This document shows, in pieces, positions 23,169 to 34,960 of a stretch of 64,000 nt of DNA; position 1 is the first letter of the stretch, and every line of letters begins with the position of its first letter. Below the pieces are notes generated by a model. It worked only from the letters and a program-made list of their open reading frames with translations, searched no databases and was not told the origin of the DNA. Position numbers and translations under genes: made by a program. Source of the DNA: Halopseudomonas xiamenensis (lineage in GTDB: Bacteria; Pseudomonadota; Gammaproteobacteria; Pseudomonadales; Pseudomonadaceae); NCBI RefSeq assembly GCF_014219065.1, contig NZ_JACLGO010000002.1, forward strand, positions 124,001 through 188,000, in the 5' to 3' direction.

Positions 23169-24442
<1,274 letters not shown>

Positions 24443-24478
24443 GCAGCCGGAACCGTGTTCAACCAACGATAAACTTGA

Positions 24479-24745
<267 letters not shown>

Positions 24746-24763
24746 TCGACTGGTAACGATGAA

Positions 24764-24785
24764 CGGCAGGACACAGGTCCTGCCG
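24764..24785 (+). other. Intercistronic hairpin between atpE and atpF
   Basis: Perfect 9-base arms CGGCAGGAC/GTCCTGCCG with an ACAG tetraloop, without a T-run. Its position just after the c-subunit gene suggests an RNA-stability or processing element that could raise atpE expression relative to the following genes; this is inference. Confidence 0.55.
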
Positions 24786-24834
24786 CGTCGATCTTGTCCC
24801 CAGGACTCAATGAAATAGCACGAGGTAAATCGCT

Positions 24835-25305
24835 GTGAATATTAATCTGACGCTGTTTGGTCAAACGATTGCCTTCGCTATTTTTGTCTGGTTTACCATG
24901 AAATTCGTATGGCCGCCGGTTACCCGCGCCATGCAGGAACGCCAGAAAAAAATCGCCGAAGGCCTGGATGCGGCTGGCCGCGCCCAGCGCGACCTGAGCC
25001 TTGCCCAGGAAAAAGCCGCCCAGACCCTGCGTGAGACCAAGGAACAGTCTGCTCAGATCCTCGAGCAGGCGAACAAGAGTGCCACCCTCATTGTCGAGGA
25101 AGCCAAAGAGCAGGCACGTTCCGAGGGTGAACGTCTGATTGCAGCTGCCAAAGCTGAAATCGAACAGGAAATGAACCGCGCCAGGGATCAACTCCGGGCC
25201 CAGGTTGCCGCGCTGGCGATCAAGGGTGCCGAGCAGATCCTGGAGTCCGAGGTGGATTCCGCGGCCCACAGTGAGCTGGTCAACAAACTGGCCTCACAAC
25301 TCTAA
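24835..25305 (+). CDS. atpF: F1Fo ATP synthase subunit b
   Basis: Peripheral-stalk subunit of 156 residues with one N-terminal membrane helix (about 4-24). A long charged coiled-coil follows ([20 protein letters not shown] onward) and ends in the delta-binding tail. The start is a GTG at 24835. It lies 89 bases after atpE, across the intercistronic hairpin, and 11 bases before atpH. Confidence 0.95.
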   Translation: MNINLTLFGQTIAFAIFVWFTMKFVWPPVTRAMQERQKKIAEGLDAAGRAQRDLSLAQEKAAQTLRETKEQSAQILEQANKSATLIVEEAKEQARSEGERLIAAAKAEIEQEMNRARDQLRAQVAALAIKGAEQILESEVDSAAHSELVNKLASQL

Positions 25306-25316
25306 GCGAGGCGAGC

Positions 25317-25853
25317 ATGGCTACAATCACTACGCTAGCTCGGCCTTACGCAAAAGCTGCTTTCGAGTTTGCTACCTCTGCTGCTGCCCTGGATGCCTGG
25401 TCTGGCATGCTGGCTCTGACAGCCGCTGTAGTCGCCGATCCGGTTTTTGTCGAGAGGATGGGTGATCCGGCATTGACCCGCGAGCGCAAGGCCGATGATC
25501 TGCTTCTGGTGTGCGAAGGTCGTGTTACTCCCGAGTTCGGCAACTTTGTCCGGACTCTGGCCGAGAACGATCGTCTGCTCCTGATCCCGGACATCGCCGA
25601 GCTCTTCGAGCAGTACAAGGCGGAACACGATCGCAGCATCAACGTCGAGGTGGAATCCGCCTTCGAGCTGACTGACGATCAACAGAAAACGCTGGCGACC
25701 GCTTTAACCAAGCGGTTAGACCGCACAGTAACTCCTCATGTGACCATCAACCCGGCCCTCATTGGCGGTGTGTTGATTCGTGCGGGTGACCTGGTCATCG
25801 ACGGTTCGGTCCGCGGCAAGCTTGCAAAGCTGGCCGAGGCGTTGAAATCCTGA
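25317..25853 (+). CDS. atpH: F1Fo ATP synthase subunit delta
   Basis: OSCP-type subunit of 178 residues that ties the peripheral stalk to the top of F1. It has the N-terminal helical bundle (ARPYAKAAFEFA) and the C-terminal signature block LIGGVLIRAGDLVIDGSVRGKL. Fifteen bases before atpA. Confidence 0.95.
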   Translation: MATITTLARPYAKAAFEFATSAAALDAWSGMLALTAAVVADPVFVERMGDPALTRERKADDLLLVCEGRVTPEFGNFVRTLAENDRLLLIPDIAELFEQYKAEHDRSINVEVESAFELTDDQQKTLATALTKRLDRTVTPHVTINPALIGGVLIRAGDLVIDGSVRGKLAKLAEALKS

Positions 25854-25868
25854 TTTGAGGGACATGGC

Positions 25869-27413
25869 ATGCAGCAACTGAATCCTTCCGAAATTAGCGA
25901 AATAATCAAGCAGCGCATCGAGAAGCTCGATGTGAACACCCAGGCCCGTAATGTCGGCACCATCGTCAGCGTTTCTGACGGTATCGTGCGCATCCACGGC
26001 CTGGCTGACGTAATGTACGGCGAAATGATCGAGTTCCCCGGTGCCGTCTACGGCATGGCCCTGAACCTGGAGCAGGACTCCGTCGGTGCCGTTATCCTGG
26101 GTAACTACCTGACCCTGGCCGAAGGTATGGAAGCCAAGTGCACCGGCCGCATCCTGGAAGTGCCGGTTGGTCCGGAACTGCTGGGCCGCGTGGTTGACGC
26201 ACTGGGCAACCCGATCGATGGCAAGGGTCCGATCAATGCGCAACTGACTGACGCGGTGGAAAAGGTAGCGCCTGGCGTTATCTGGCGTAAGTCGGTCGAC
26301 CAGCCGGTACAGACTGGCTACAAATCGGTCGACGCGATGATCCCGATCGGTCGTGGCCAGCGTGAGCTGATCATCGGCGACCGCCAGATCGGCAAGACCG
26401 CCATGGCGATCGACGCGATCATCAACCAGAAGGACAGCGGCATCAAGTGTGTCTACGTCGCGGTTGGTCAGAAGCAGTCGACCATCGCCAACGTGGTACG
26501 CAAGCTGGAAGAGCACGGCGCTCTGGCCAACACCATCATCGTTGCCGCCTCGGCTTCCGAATCCGCTGCCCTGCAGTTCCTGGCACCGTATTCCGGTTGC
26601 ACCATGGGCGAGTTCTTCCGCGACCGCGGTGAAGATGCGCTGATCGTGTTCGACGACCTGTCCAAGCAGGCCGTTGCCTACCGTCAGATCTCCCTGCTGC
26701 TGCGTCGTCCGCCGGGCCGTGAAGCCTACCCCGGTGACGTCTTCTATCTGCACAGCCGTCTGCTGGAGCGCGCATCGCGCGTGTCCGAAGAGTACGTCGA
26801 GAAGTTCACCAACGGCGAAGTGAAAGGCAAGACCGGTTCCCTGACCGCCCTGCCGATCATCGAAACCCAGGCCGGTGACGTATCCGCCTTCGTTCCGACC
26901 AACGTGATCTCGATCACCGACGGCCAGATCTTCCTGGAGTCCGACCTGTTCAACTCCGGTATCCGCCCTGCGGTCAACGCCGGTGTGTCGGTATCGCGGG
27001 TTGGTGGCTCGGCACAGACCAAGATCATCAAGAAGCTGTCCGGTGGTATCCGTACCGCGCTGGCCCAGTACCGTGAACTGGCGGCATTCGCCCAGTTCGC
27101 CTCGGACCTGGACGAAGCGACCCGCAAGCAGCTGGAGCATGGTCAGCGCGTTACCGAGCTGATGAAGCAGAAGCAGTATGCTCCGATGTCGGTCGGCGAA
27201 ATGGCCATCAGCCTGTACGCTGCCGAGAAGGGCTTCCTGACCGACGTCGAGATCAATAAGGTCGGCGCGTTCGAGACTGCCCTGCTGGCCTGGTTCAAGC
27301 GTGAGAAGGCCGACCTGCTCGCCAAGATCAACGAGAAGGGCGACTACAACGACGAGATCGAAGCCGGTATCAAGTCTGGCATCGAGAACTTCAAGGCGAC
27401 CCAAAGCTGGTAA
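25869..27413 (+). CDS. atpA: F1Fo ATP synthase subunit alpha
   Basis: Non-catalytic nucleotide-binding subunit of 514 residues. It has P-loop GDRQIGKT (about 169-176), the conserved [36 protein letters not shown] block and the alpha/beta signature [17 protein letters not shown]. It alternates with beta in the F1 hexamer at the cytoplasmic face of the membrane. A 74-base gap with a hairpin follows. Confidence 0.97.
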   Translation: MQQLNPSEISEIIKQRIEKLDVNTQARNVGTIVSVSDGIVRIHGLADVMYGEMIEFPGAVYGMALNLEQDSVGAVILGNYLTLAEGMEAKCTGRILEVPVGPELLGRVVDALGNPIDGKGPINAQLTDAVEKVAPGVIWRKSVDQPVQTGYKSVDAMIPIGRGQRELIIGDRQIGKTAMAIDAIINQKDSGIKCVYVAVGQKQSTIANVVRKLEEHGALANTIIVAASASESAALQFLAPYSGCTMGEFFRDRGEDALIVFDDLSKQAVAYRQISLLLRRPPGREAYPGDVFYLHSRLLERASRVSEEYVEKFTNGEVKGKTGSLTALPIIETQAGDVSAFVPTNVISITDGQIFLESDLFNSGIRPAVNAGVSVSRVGGSAQTKIIKKLSGGIRTALAQYRELAAFAQFASDLDEATRKQLEHGQRVTELMKQKQYAPMSVGEMAISLYAAEKGFLTDVEINKVGAFETALLAWFKREKADLLAKINEKGDYNDEIEAGIKSGIENFKATQSW

Positions 27414-27420
27414 GCCGAGG

Positions 27421-27447
27421 GCGGGATACGGCATGGCCGTGTCCCGC
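27421..27447 (+). other. Intercistronic hairpin between atpA and atpG
   Basis: Twelve-base arms GCGGGATACGGC/GCCGTGTCCCGC (one G-U type mismatch) and a 3-base loop start seven bases after the atpA stop. No T-run is present. Probably an mRNA stability or processing structure. Confidence 0.5.
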
Positions 27448-27487
27448 TTCGTGCGATACGGCCACGGGCTAACCTGAAAGGTGTGAC

Positions 27488-28348
27488 ATGGCAGGCGCAA
27501 AAGAGATTCGCGGTAAAATTTCGAGTATCAAGAGTACTCAGAAGATCACCAGCGCCATGGAAAAGGTGGCGGTCAGCAAGATGCGCAAGGCACAGCAGCG
27601 CATGGCGACCAGCCGTCCCTACGCTGAGCGGATTCGTCAGGTGATTGGCCATCTGGCCAATGCCAACCCCGAATATCGCCACCCCTTCATGCAGGAGCGT
27701 GAAGTCAAACGGGTTGGTTATATCGTGGTCAGCACGGATCGTGGTCTTTGCGGTGGCTTGAACACCAACCTGTTCAAGGCACTGGTAACAAACATGAAAG
27801 AGTGGCGTGACCGTAACGTCGAAACCGAGCTGTGCGTGATCGGCAGCAAGGGTGCTGCGTTCTTCCGCAGCTACGGTGGCAATGTTGTCGCGGCAATCAG
27901 CAACCTGGGCGAGAAGCCGGCGTTGAGCGACCTCATCGGCAGCGTCAAGGTCATGCTTGACGGCTACCACGAGGGGCGTATCGATCGCCTGTACCTGGTC
28001 TCCAACGAGTTCGTCAACACCATGGTGCAGAAGCCCAAGGTGGAGCAACTGATTCCCCTGGTGCCTTCGGACACCGAGCAGTTGCAGGAGCGTTGGGACT
28101 ACGTGTACGAGCCGGATGCCCAGGGGCTGCTGGATGGTCTGCTGAAACGTTACATCGAATCCCAGGTGTACCAGGCAGTCGTCGAGAACAGTGCCAGCGA
28201 ACAGGCGGCACGGATGATCGCGATGAAGAATGCGACTGACAATGCGGGCGATATCATCGACAGCCTGCAGCTGATCTACAACAAGGCACGTCAGGCTGCG
28301 ATCACCCAGGAAATTTCGGAAATCGTCGGCGGCGCCGCCGCGGTTTAA
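27488..28348 (+). CDS. atpG: F1Fo ATP synthase subunit gamma
   Basis: Central rotor shaft of 286 residues: N-terminal coiled coil ([24 protein letters not shown]), a Rossmann-like middle ([12 protein letters not shown]) and a C-terminal coil with the signature [21 protein letters not shown]. It couples c-ring rotation to catalysis in beta subunits. A 48-base gap precedes atpD. Confidence 0.96.
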   Translation: MAGAKEIRGKISSIKSTQKITSAMEKVAVSKMRKAQQRMATSRPYAERIRQVIGHLANANPEYRHPFMQEREVKRVGYIVVSTDRGLCGGLNTNLFKALVTNMKEWRDRNVETELCVIGSKGAAFFRSYGGNVVAAISNLGEKPALSDLIGSVKVMLDGYHEGRIDRLYLVSNEFVNTMVQKPKVEQLIPLVPSDTEQLQERWDYVYEPDAQGLLDGLLKRYIESQVYQAVVENSASEQAARMIAMKNATDNAGDIIDSLQLIYNKARQAAITQEISEIVGGAAAV

Positions 28349-29773
<1,425 letters not shown>

Positions 29774-29779
29774 TGGGCC

Positions 29780-29799
29780 GCGCCCGCGCAAGCGGGCGC
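29780..29799 (+). other. Intercistronic hairpin between atpD and atpC
   Basis: Perfect 8-base arms GCGCCCGC/GCGGGCGC closed by a GCAA tetraloop, a very stable GNRA-type loop, six bases after the atpD stop. There is no T-run. It is the third such structure in the operon. Confidence 0.55.
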
Positions 29800-29817
29800 A
29801 GAACCGAGGCAACTTGA

Positions 29818-30261
29818 ATGGCTATGACAGTGCACTGCGATATCGTAAGCGCGGAAGAAGAGCTGTTTTCCGGCCTGGTCGAGATGGTCGTGGCACACGG
29901 CAACATGGGTGACATCGGCGTTCTGCCCGGTCACACGCCGCTGCTGACCGATCTCAAGCCGGGCCCGGTTCGGGTGATCAAGCAGGACAAGTCCGAAGAG
30001 GTGTTCTACATCTCCGGTGGCTTCCTGGAGGTTCAGCCGAGCATGGTCAAGGTGCTCGCCGACACGGCCATCCGCGCCGGCGACATCGACCAGGCAGCTG
30101 CGGAAGAAGCGAAGCAGGCCGCGGAAAAGGCTCTCAACGAGAAAGGCGCCGAGTTCGACTACGGTTCGGCCTCCGCCCGTCTCGCCGAAGCCGCAGCCCA
30201 ATTGCGCACCGTGCAGGAACTGCGCAAGAAGTACGGCGGACCGGCGCTGAACAACCGGTAA
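29818..30261 (+). CDS. atpC: F1Fo ATP synthase subunit epsilon
   Basis: Rotor subunit of 147 residues, which can also inhibit ATP hydrolysis. It has an N-terminal beta-sandwich ([48 protein letters not shown]) and two C-terminal helices. Family size and motifs are normal. It is the last gene of the atp operon and is followed directly by a terminator. Confidence 0.95.
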   Translation: MAMTVHCDIVSAEEELFSGLVEMVVAHGNMGDIGVLPGHTPLLTDLKPGPVRVIKQDKSEEVFYISGGFLEVQPSMVKVLADTAIRAGDIDQAAAEEAKQAAEKALNEKGAEFDYGSASARLAEAAAQLRTVQELRKKYGGPALNNR

Positions 30262-30263
30262 TG

Positions 30264-30291
30264 AAAAAGGCAGCTTAGGCTGCCTTTTTTG
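30264..30291 (+). terminator. Rho-independent terminator of the atp operon
   Basis: Perfect AAAAAGGCAGC/GCTGCCTTTTT arms around TTAG begin two bases after the atpC stop and end in a T-run, with further T-rich sequence downstream. Confidence 0.92.
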
Positions 30292-30325
30292 TGTCTTTTT
30301 TGTCAGATAGTGGTGTGGACGCTCT

Positions 30326-30424
30326 GAGCAGGTATGCCCTGTGCTGACACGCCGTGAATACGTCCATGTAGGCTCGTTGATGGCATCCCTGCCATCAAAC
30401 GGTCAGCACAGGGCATACCTGCTC
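30326..30424. repeat. Nested palindromic intergenic element between atpC and glmU
   Basis: Two perfect 23-base arms (30326-30348 and 30402-30424) are inverted around a 53-base centre. The centre holds a second hairpin, TTGATGGCA/TGCCATCAA with a TCCC loop (30377-30398). The rest of the 304-base atpC-glmU gap is the atp terminator and about 140 bases with no feature I can name. I recall similar compound palindromes in intergenic DNA of pseudomonads and other marine gammaproteobacteria, but not a settled name. It encodes no protein I can support. Confidence 0.75.
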
Positions 30425-30565
30425 GCCGCTGTTCATTATCGTGGTTAGCATGTTCAGATACCTTGTATCCGTCTGGAACGACTTGCCATCCCCTTTGTCT
30501 AGTTGCAGGTCGCAGTTGTCTGCTTCTATCATCCAAGCCCCAAGCAATTTCCAGGACTATTTTTC

Positions 30566-31939
30566 ATGAATCTCCACGTCGTCATCCTCGCCGCCGGACA
30601 GGGCACCCGCATGCGTTCTGCACTTCCCAAGGTACTGCACCCGGTCGCGGGCAAGCCGATGCTGGAACATGTGATCGACAGCGCTCGCGCGCTGTTGCCG
30701 CAGGGGATTCATGTGGTCATCGGCCATGGCGCCGAACGGGTACGCCAGACACTGAATGCAGCCGACCTGAACTGGGTACTGCAGAGCGAGCAGCTGGGTA
30801 CCGGACATGCGGTGGCCCAGGCGCTGCCGCATATCAGTGGTGCCGATCAGGTGCTGGTGCTCTACGGTGATGTGCCGCTGCTGCAGGTGGAGACACTGAA
30901 GGGGCTGGTGCAACAGGCGGGCAACCAGGCATTGGGCATGCTCACGGTGGTGATGCAGGATCCCACCGGCTACGGCCGCATCATCCGCGACCAGGCCGGC
31001 CAGGTGCAGGCGATCGTCGAGCAGAAGGATGCCAGCGCTGAGCAGTTGCTGATCAACGAGGGCAATACCGGCATCATGGTGCTGCCGGGCAGCCAGGCGG
31101 CCGGCTGGCTGTCGAGCCTGTCCAACAACAATGCCCAGGGCGAGTACTACCTGACCGACGTGGTGGCCCTGGCGGTCAGCCAGGCGGTGCCGGTGCAGGT
31201 GGCCCAGGCGGGTGACGAGCTGGAGGTGATGGGGGCCAACAATCGCCAGCAGCTGTCGGTGCTCGAGCGTGGCTGGCAGCGGCGCGAGGCCGAGCGGCTG
31301 ATGATCCAGGGCGCCTCGCTGGCCGATCCGGCACGGCTGGATGTGCGTGGCGAGGTGACCATCGGCCGGGATATCAGCATCGATGTCAACGTGGTACTGG
31401 AAGGTCGGGTGGTGATCGAGGACGACGTGGTCATCGAATCCAACTGCGTGATCCGCGACTCGGTGATCAAGGCCGGCAGCGTGATCAAGGCGTTCAGCCA
31501 CCTGGACGGTGCCGAGGTGGGTGCCGATTGCGACGTCGGCCCCTATGCGCGCCTGCGGCCGGGTACCGTGCTGCACACCGGAGCCAAGGTCGGCAACTTC
31601 GTCGAGACCAAGAAGACCGTGCTCGGCGCCGGCTCGAAGATCAATCACCTGTCCTATGTCGGCGATGCCGAGGTGGGCAAGGGCGCGAATATCGGCGCCG
31701 GCACCATCACCTGCAACTATGATGGTGTGAACAAGTTCGTCACCCGTATCGGCGACGGTGCCTTCATCGGCTCCAACACCGCGCTGGTGGCGCCGGTAGC
31801 GGTCGGCAACCAGGCTACCACGGCGGCCGGCTCGACCATCACCCAGGATATCCCCGATGCCACCCTCGGCGTGGCCCGTGCCCGCCAGCGTAATGTCGAA
31901 GGTTGGAAGCGGCCGACCCGGCAAGCCAGGCCGGAGTAA
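30566..31939 (+). CDS. glmU: Bifunctional UDP-N-acetylglucosamine pyrophosphorylase / glucosamine-1-phosphate N-acetyltransferase
   Basis: Makes UDP-GlcNAc for peptidoglycan and lipopolysaccharide, 457 residues. The N-terminal uridyltransferase has [24 protein letters not shown] (about 7-30) and NEGNTGIM. The C-terminal left-handed beta-helix (about 250-445) acetylates glucosamine 1-phosphate, with [15 protein letters not shown] and the [22 protein letters not shown] turns visible. I chose the ATG at 30566 because [13 protein letters not shown] aligns with relatives; an upstream frame adds 21 unrelated residues. In P. aeruginosa glmS lies close downstream; here a cyclopropane synthase follows instead. 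Confidence 0.96.
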   Translation: MNLHVVILAAGQGTRMRSALPKVLHPVAGKPMLEHVIDSARALLPQGIHVVIGHGAERVRQTLNAADLNWVLQSEQLGTGHAVAQALPHISGADQVLVLYGDVPLLQVETLKGLVQQAGNQALGMLTVVMQDPTGYGRIIRDQAGQVQAIVEQKDASAEQLLINEGNTGIMVLPGSQAAGWLSSLSNNNAQGEYYLTDVVALAVSQAVPVQVAQAGDELEVMGANNRQQLSVLERGWQRREAERLMIQGASLADPARLDVRGEVTIGRDISIDVNVVLEGRVVIEDDVVIESNCVIRDSVIKAGSVIKAFSHLDGAEVGADCDVGPYARLRPGTVLHTGAKVGNFVETKKTVLGAGSKINHLSYVGDAEVGKGANIGAGTITCNYDGVNKFVTRIGDGAFIGSNTALVAPVAVGNQATTAAGSTITQDIPDATLGVARARQRNVEGWKRPTRQARPE

Positions 31940-32006
31940 CAGGCAAACTCCTCTGCCGTGTCCTATAGTGGTTTGAGTCTTGACCGCTGGACACAGGAGA
32001 GGACGG

Positions 32007-33194
32007 ATGTTTGCGCAATTTTCAGAAACATTGGGCACACTGCAACTGCCCTTGCGAGTGGTCGTCAAGGGTGGCCCCACGCTCGACCTGGCCCCCGATC
32101 CACGCGTCACCCTGCAGATAAATGATCTGGGGCTGTTGCAGGAAATGCAGCAGCCGACGCTGGACAAGCTCGGCGAGGCCTATATCGATCAGCGGCTGGA
32201 TATTCAGGGCAATATCATGGATGTCATCGAGGTCGCCGATCGCCTGAGCAAGGGCCTGATCGGCGAGACGCCTGCGCCACCGGTCGAGCGCACCGAGCAC
32301 GACAAGCAGATGGATGCCGAGGCGATTTCCTACCACTACGACCTGTCCAATGACTTCTATGCCCTGTGGCTGGACCCGCAGATGGTCTACTCCTGTGGCT
32401 ACTTCCGCAACCCCGAGGACAGCCTGGCCACCGCGCAGATCCAGAAACTCGATCATCTGTGCCGCAAGCTGCGGCTCAAACCCGGTGAACGTTTGCTGGA
32501 CGTTGGTTGCGGCTGGGGCGGCCTGGCCCGTCATGCGGCGCGCTTCTACGATGTTCAGGTGCATGGCATCACCCTGAGCAAGGCGCAGCTGGAACTGGCC
32601 CAGGCGCGTAGCGAAGCAGCTGGCCTGGGCCAGCGGGTGACCCTGGAGCTGCTCGATTATCGCGACCTGCCCGGTCGGGAGGATTTCGACAAGGTGGTCA
32701 GTGTCGGCATGTTCGAACATGTCGGGCATGCCAATCTGGATGACTACTTCCGCATTCTCTATCAGCAGGTAAAACCGGGCGGGCTGGTGATGAACCACGG
32801 TATCACCGCCAAGTATGTGGATGGCCGCCAAGTTGGCCAAGGCGCGGGCAAGTTCATCGGCCGCTATGTGTTCCCGCATGGCGAGCTGCCGCATCTGTCG
32901 ATGGCGATTGCCAGCATGAGCAACCAGGGCTTCGAGGTCCTCGACGTCGAAGGGCTGCGGGTGCACTACGCGCGCACCCTGGAACACTGGAGCAGCAACC
33001 TGGAGCAGCACCTGGAACAGGCACGGCAGTATGTCTCGGACAAGGCGCTGCGTATCTGGCGTATCTATCTAGCCGGCTGCGCCTACGGCTTCCGCCGTAA
33101 TTGGATGAACATTCACCAGATCCTGGCGGTCAAACCCTTTGCCGATGGCAGCCATCACGTGCCCTGGACCCGCGAGGATATCTATCGACAGTGA
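32007..33194 (+). CDS. cfa: Cyclopropane-fatty-acyl-phospholipid synthase
   Basis: SAM-dependent enzyme of 395 residues that adds a methylene bridge to unsaturated acyl chains of membrane phospholipids, usually on entry to stationary phase. The catalytic-loop YSCGYF is at 128-133, the SAM site LLDVGCGWGGLA at 163-174, and SVGMFEHVG and the C-terminal YLAGCAYGFRRNWMNIHQ complete the family pattern. The ATG at 32007 has AGGAGAGG just upstream; a TTG 27 bases earlier is less likely. Confidence 0.93.
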   Translation: MFAQFSETLGTLQLPLRVVVKGGPTLDLAPDPRVTLQINDLGLLQEMQQPTLDKLGEAYIDQRLDIQGNIMDVIEVADRLSKGLIGETPAPPVERTEHDKQMDAEAISYHYDLSNDFYALWLDPQMVYSCGYFRNPEDSLATAQIQKLDHLCRKLRLKPGERLLDVGCGWGGLARHAARFYDVQVHGITLSKAQLELAQARSEAAGLGQRVTLELLDYRDLPGREDFDKVVSVGMFEHVGHANLDDYFRILYQQVKPGGLVMNHGITAKYVDGRQVGQGAGKFIGRYVFPHGELPHLSMAIASMSNQGFEVLDVEGLRVHYARTLEHWSSNLEQHLEQARQYVSDKALRIWRIYLAGCAYGFRRNWMNIHQILAVKPFADGSHHVPWTREDIYRQ

Positions 33195-33282
33195 ATGATC
33201 CACAGAGTGCTCTGTGTAATGGCATGGTGATATCGTGTCTGCTACATTGCCTGCACCACAGGCCCTGCGGAGAATACCTGGC

Positions 33283-34104
33283 GTGTCCCTGAAACGGCTC
33301 AACCCCAAAGATCTGGCGTTCGATGAACCCCTGCCCTGGGATCTGCTCGATGCCAGCGGCAAGTTGCTGTTGCGCCAGGGCCAGCGTATCGAGCAGGGTC
33401 CGGCATTGGCCAGGCTGTTCGAGCAGGGGCTGTATCGGCGCAGCGAGGCCCCGGCTGAGGCCCCGCCGCCGGTCAGCCTGTCGCAGATGCTGCTGTCGCC
33501 TGGCGACATGCTGCAATTGCAGTTGCCCGGTGCCGGCCAGGGCGAGCGCTACCAGGTGCGCATGATCGGTTATCATGCGCCGATCAGCCTGCTGGTTACC
33601 GCACCCAAGGTCAATGGGCGGCTGGTGTTCATCAAGGAGGGCCAGCGCTTTCTGGTACGCGGTTTTGTCGGCAAGGACGCGGTGGGCTACAGTACCCGGG
33701 TGCTGAAATCCAATCTGGCGCCGTTCGCCTATCTGCACCTGGCCTGGCCGGAAGAGGTCCAGACCATGCGTATTCGCAGTTCCGCGCGGGTGCCGGTGGA
33801 TCTGGTCTGTGCGGTGACCCATGACAATTGGCAGAGCGCGGCGCGGATAGTCGACCTGAGCCCCGGTGGCGCACGTATGGTCTCGGTGCAACCGATTGCC
33901 GCCTCCGGCGAGGAGATCAGGCTGGCGTTTCGCATCAATCCCGGCGGTGCCGAGATCTATCTCAACCTGCAAGGCCTGGTGCGTACCATCGTCCAGGATG
34001 CCGATCAGGTCACCACCGGGGTCGAATTCGTCAATCTCGGGGAAGGGGACAGGTTGTACCTGAGCAACATGGTCTATCAGAATCTACTCAAGGAAAAACT
34101 TTGA
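33283..34104 (+). CDS. PilZ-domain protein with YcgR-like N-terminal domain (putative c-di-GMP effector)
   Basis: About 273 residues from the GTG at 33283, chosen because GGAG lies about ten bases upstream; a GTG at 33235 would add 16 residues without a good ribosome site. The first 110-160 residues look like the YcgR/flagellar-brake N-terminal domain. The C-terminal PilZ domain shows the c-di-GMP-binding RxxxR as RSSAR (165-169) and DxSxxG as DLSPGG (191-196). Such proteins change motility or surface behaviour on binding c-di-GMP. It overlaps the next gene by one base (TGATG). Confidence 0.85.
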   Translation: MSLKRLNPKDLAFDEPLPWDLLDASGKLLLRQGQRIEQGPALARLFEQGLYRRSEAPAEAPPPVSLSQMLLSPGDMLQLQLPGAGQGERYQVRMIGYHAPISLLVTAPKVNGRLVFIKEGQRFLVRGFVGKDAVGYSTRVLKSNLAPFAYLHLAWPEEVQTMRIRSSARVPVDLVCAVTHDNWQSAARIVDLSPGGARMVSVQPIAASGEEIRLAFRINPGGAEIYLNLQGLVRTIVQDADQVTTGVEFVNLGEGDRLYLSNMVYQNLLKEKL

Positions 34105-34556
34105 TGCTGGCACGCTGGATCATGGTGTTGTGCCTGGGGATGGTGCTGCCCTTGCAGGCACAGACGCTGGTGCAGGCCAGGCTGGCCGGCCAGTCCTATC
34201 AGCTGGAGCTGGTGGCCGACCCGGATAGTCGCCGGCAGGGTCTGATGGGGCGCAGTGAACTGGCACCCGGCACGGGCATGCTGTTCGATTTTCCCGAGGG
34301 TACCCGGCCGGCGATCTGGATGCGCAACATGCGGATTTCGCTGGATCTGCTGTTTGTCGACGAGAATGCCCGGCTGGTTCAGATATTTGCCGAGGTACCG
34401 CCCTGCGATGCACCGCCGTGCGTCATCTATGAGGCCGAACGGGCGCTGCGTTTCGTCATCGAAGTGCCACCGGGTACCGCCGCGCAACTCGGCCTGCAGA
34501 CCGGCGACCAGCTCGATCTGGCCGACCGGCCATCCCTACCGCCCCCGCGCTACTGA
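34104..34556 (+). CDS. DUF192 family exported protein
   Basis: A 150-residue protein with a signal peptide (about 1-20, cleavage likely after LQAQ) and the DUF192 core: ADPDSRRQGLMGRSEL, GMLFDFPEGTRPAIWMRNM and SLDLLFVDENARLVQIF. The fold is known but no enzymatic activity is established. Two cysteines in PPCDAPPC could be disulfide-bonded in the periplasm. Translationally coupled to the PilZ gene; why these two are paired is unclear. Confidence 0.85.
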   Translation: MLARWIMVLCLGMVLPLQAQTLVQARLAGQSYQLELVADPDSRRQGLMGRSELAPGTGMLFDFPEGTRPAIWMRNMRISLDLLFVDENARLVQIFAEVPPCDAPPCVIYEAERALRFVIEVPPGTAAQLGLQTGDQLDLADRPSLPPPRY

Positions 34557-34565
34557 ACGGCGTGC

Positions 34566-34931
34566 TCAGGGCGTGCGCCACTGGCCCTGGCTGAACTGCT
34601 CGCAATAGGCCTGCAGCACCGGCTGGTCGCCGGGATCGCTGTAGTAGTGGATCGCCTGGCGGTAGCCGACCCCTTCACTCTGGGCATTGTCGCAAATGCC
34701 GTAGGCGCCCGCCGGGCATTGCTCCATGAAACTGACATCGAAGCTGCGTTCGGCAATCTGCGGCTGGCAGAAACTGTCCGCGAACAGCTGGGGTGGAATG
34801 TTGATGTTCTGCTGGCACAGGCGAATTGGCAACTGGTCGTCATTGGACTCGATCAGGCAGGCCGCCGGTAGCGCCGCGGTGCTGATTCCCAGCAGGATCA
34901 GCGCTGGCACCAGGTGTTTTGGATGCTTCAT
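34566..34931 (-). CDS. Small exported cysteine-containing protein of unknown function
   Basis: A 121-residue protein with a signal sequence (about 1-24) that ends LPAAC, so it is either cleaved after ALPAA or is a weak lipoprotein candidate (the -3 position is proline, not canonical). Five more cysteines follow in the mature part (LCQQ, FCQP, EQCP, ICDN, YCEQ), spaced as for disulfides. I recognise no domain. It lies 29 bases upstream of the COG0523 GTPase gene's stop on the same strand, so the two could share a message with this gene last. Confidence 0.65.
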   Translation of the reverse strand: MKHPKHLVPALILLGISTAALPAACLIESNDDQLPIRLCQQNINIPPQLFADSFCQPQIAERSFDVSFMEQCPAGAYGICDNAQSEGVGYRQAIHYYSDPGDQPVLQAYCEQFSQGQWRTP

Positions 34932-34960
34932 GAAGACAATCCCTGTAAAAGGCCATCACC

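Noticed and set aside
25716-27500. Open frame of about 590 codons antisense to atpA
   Set aside because: Shadow of atpH/atpA; no start site or known domain.
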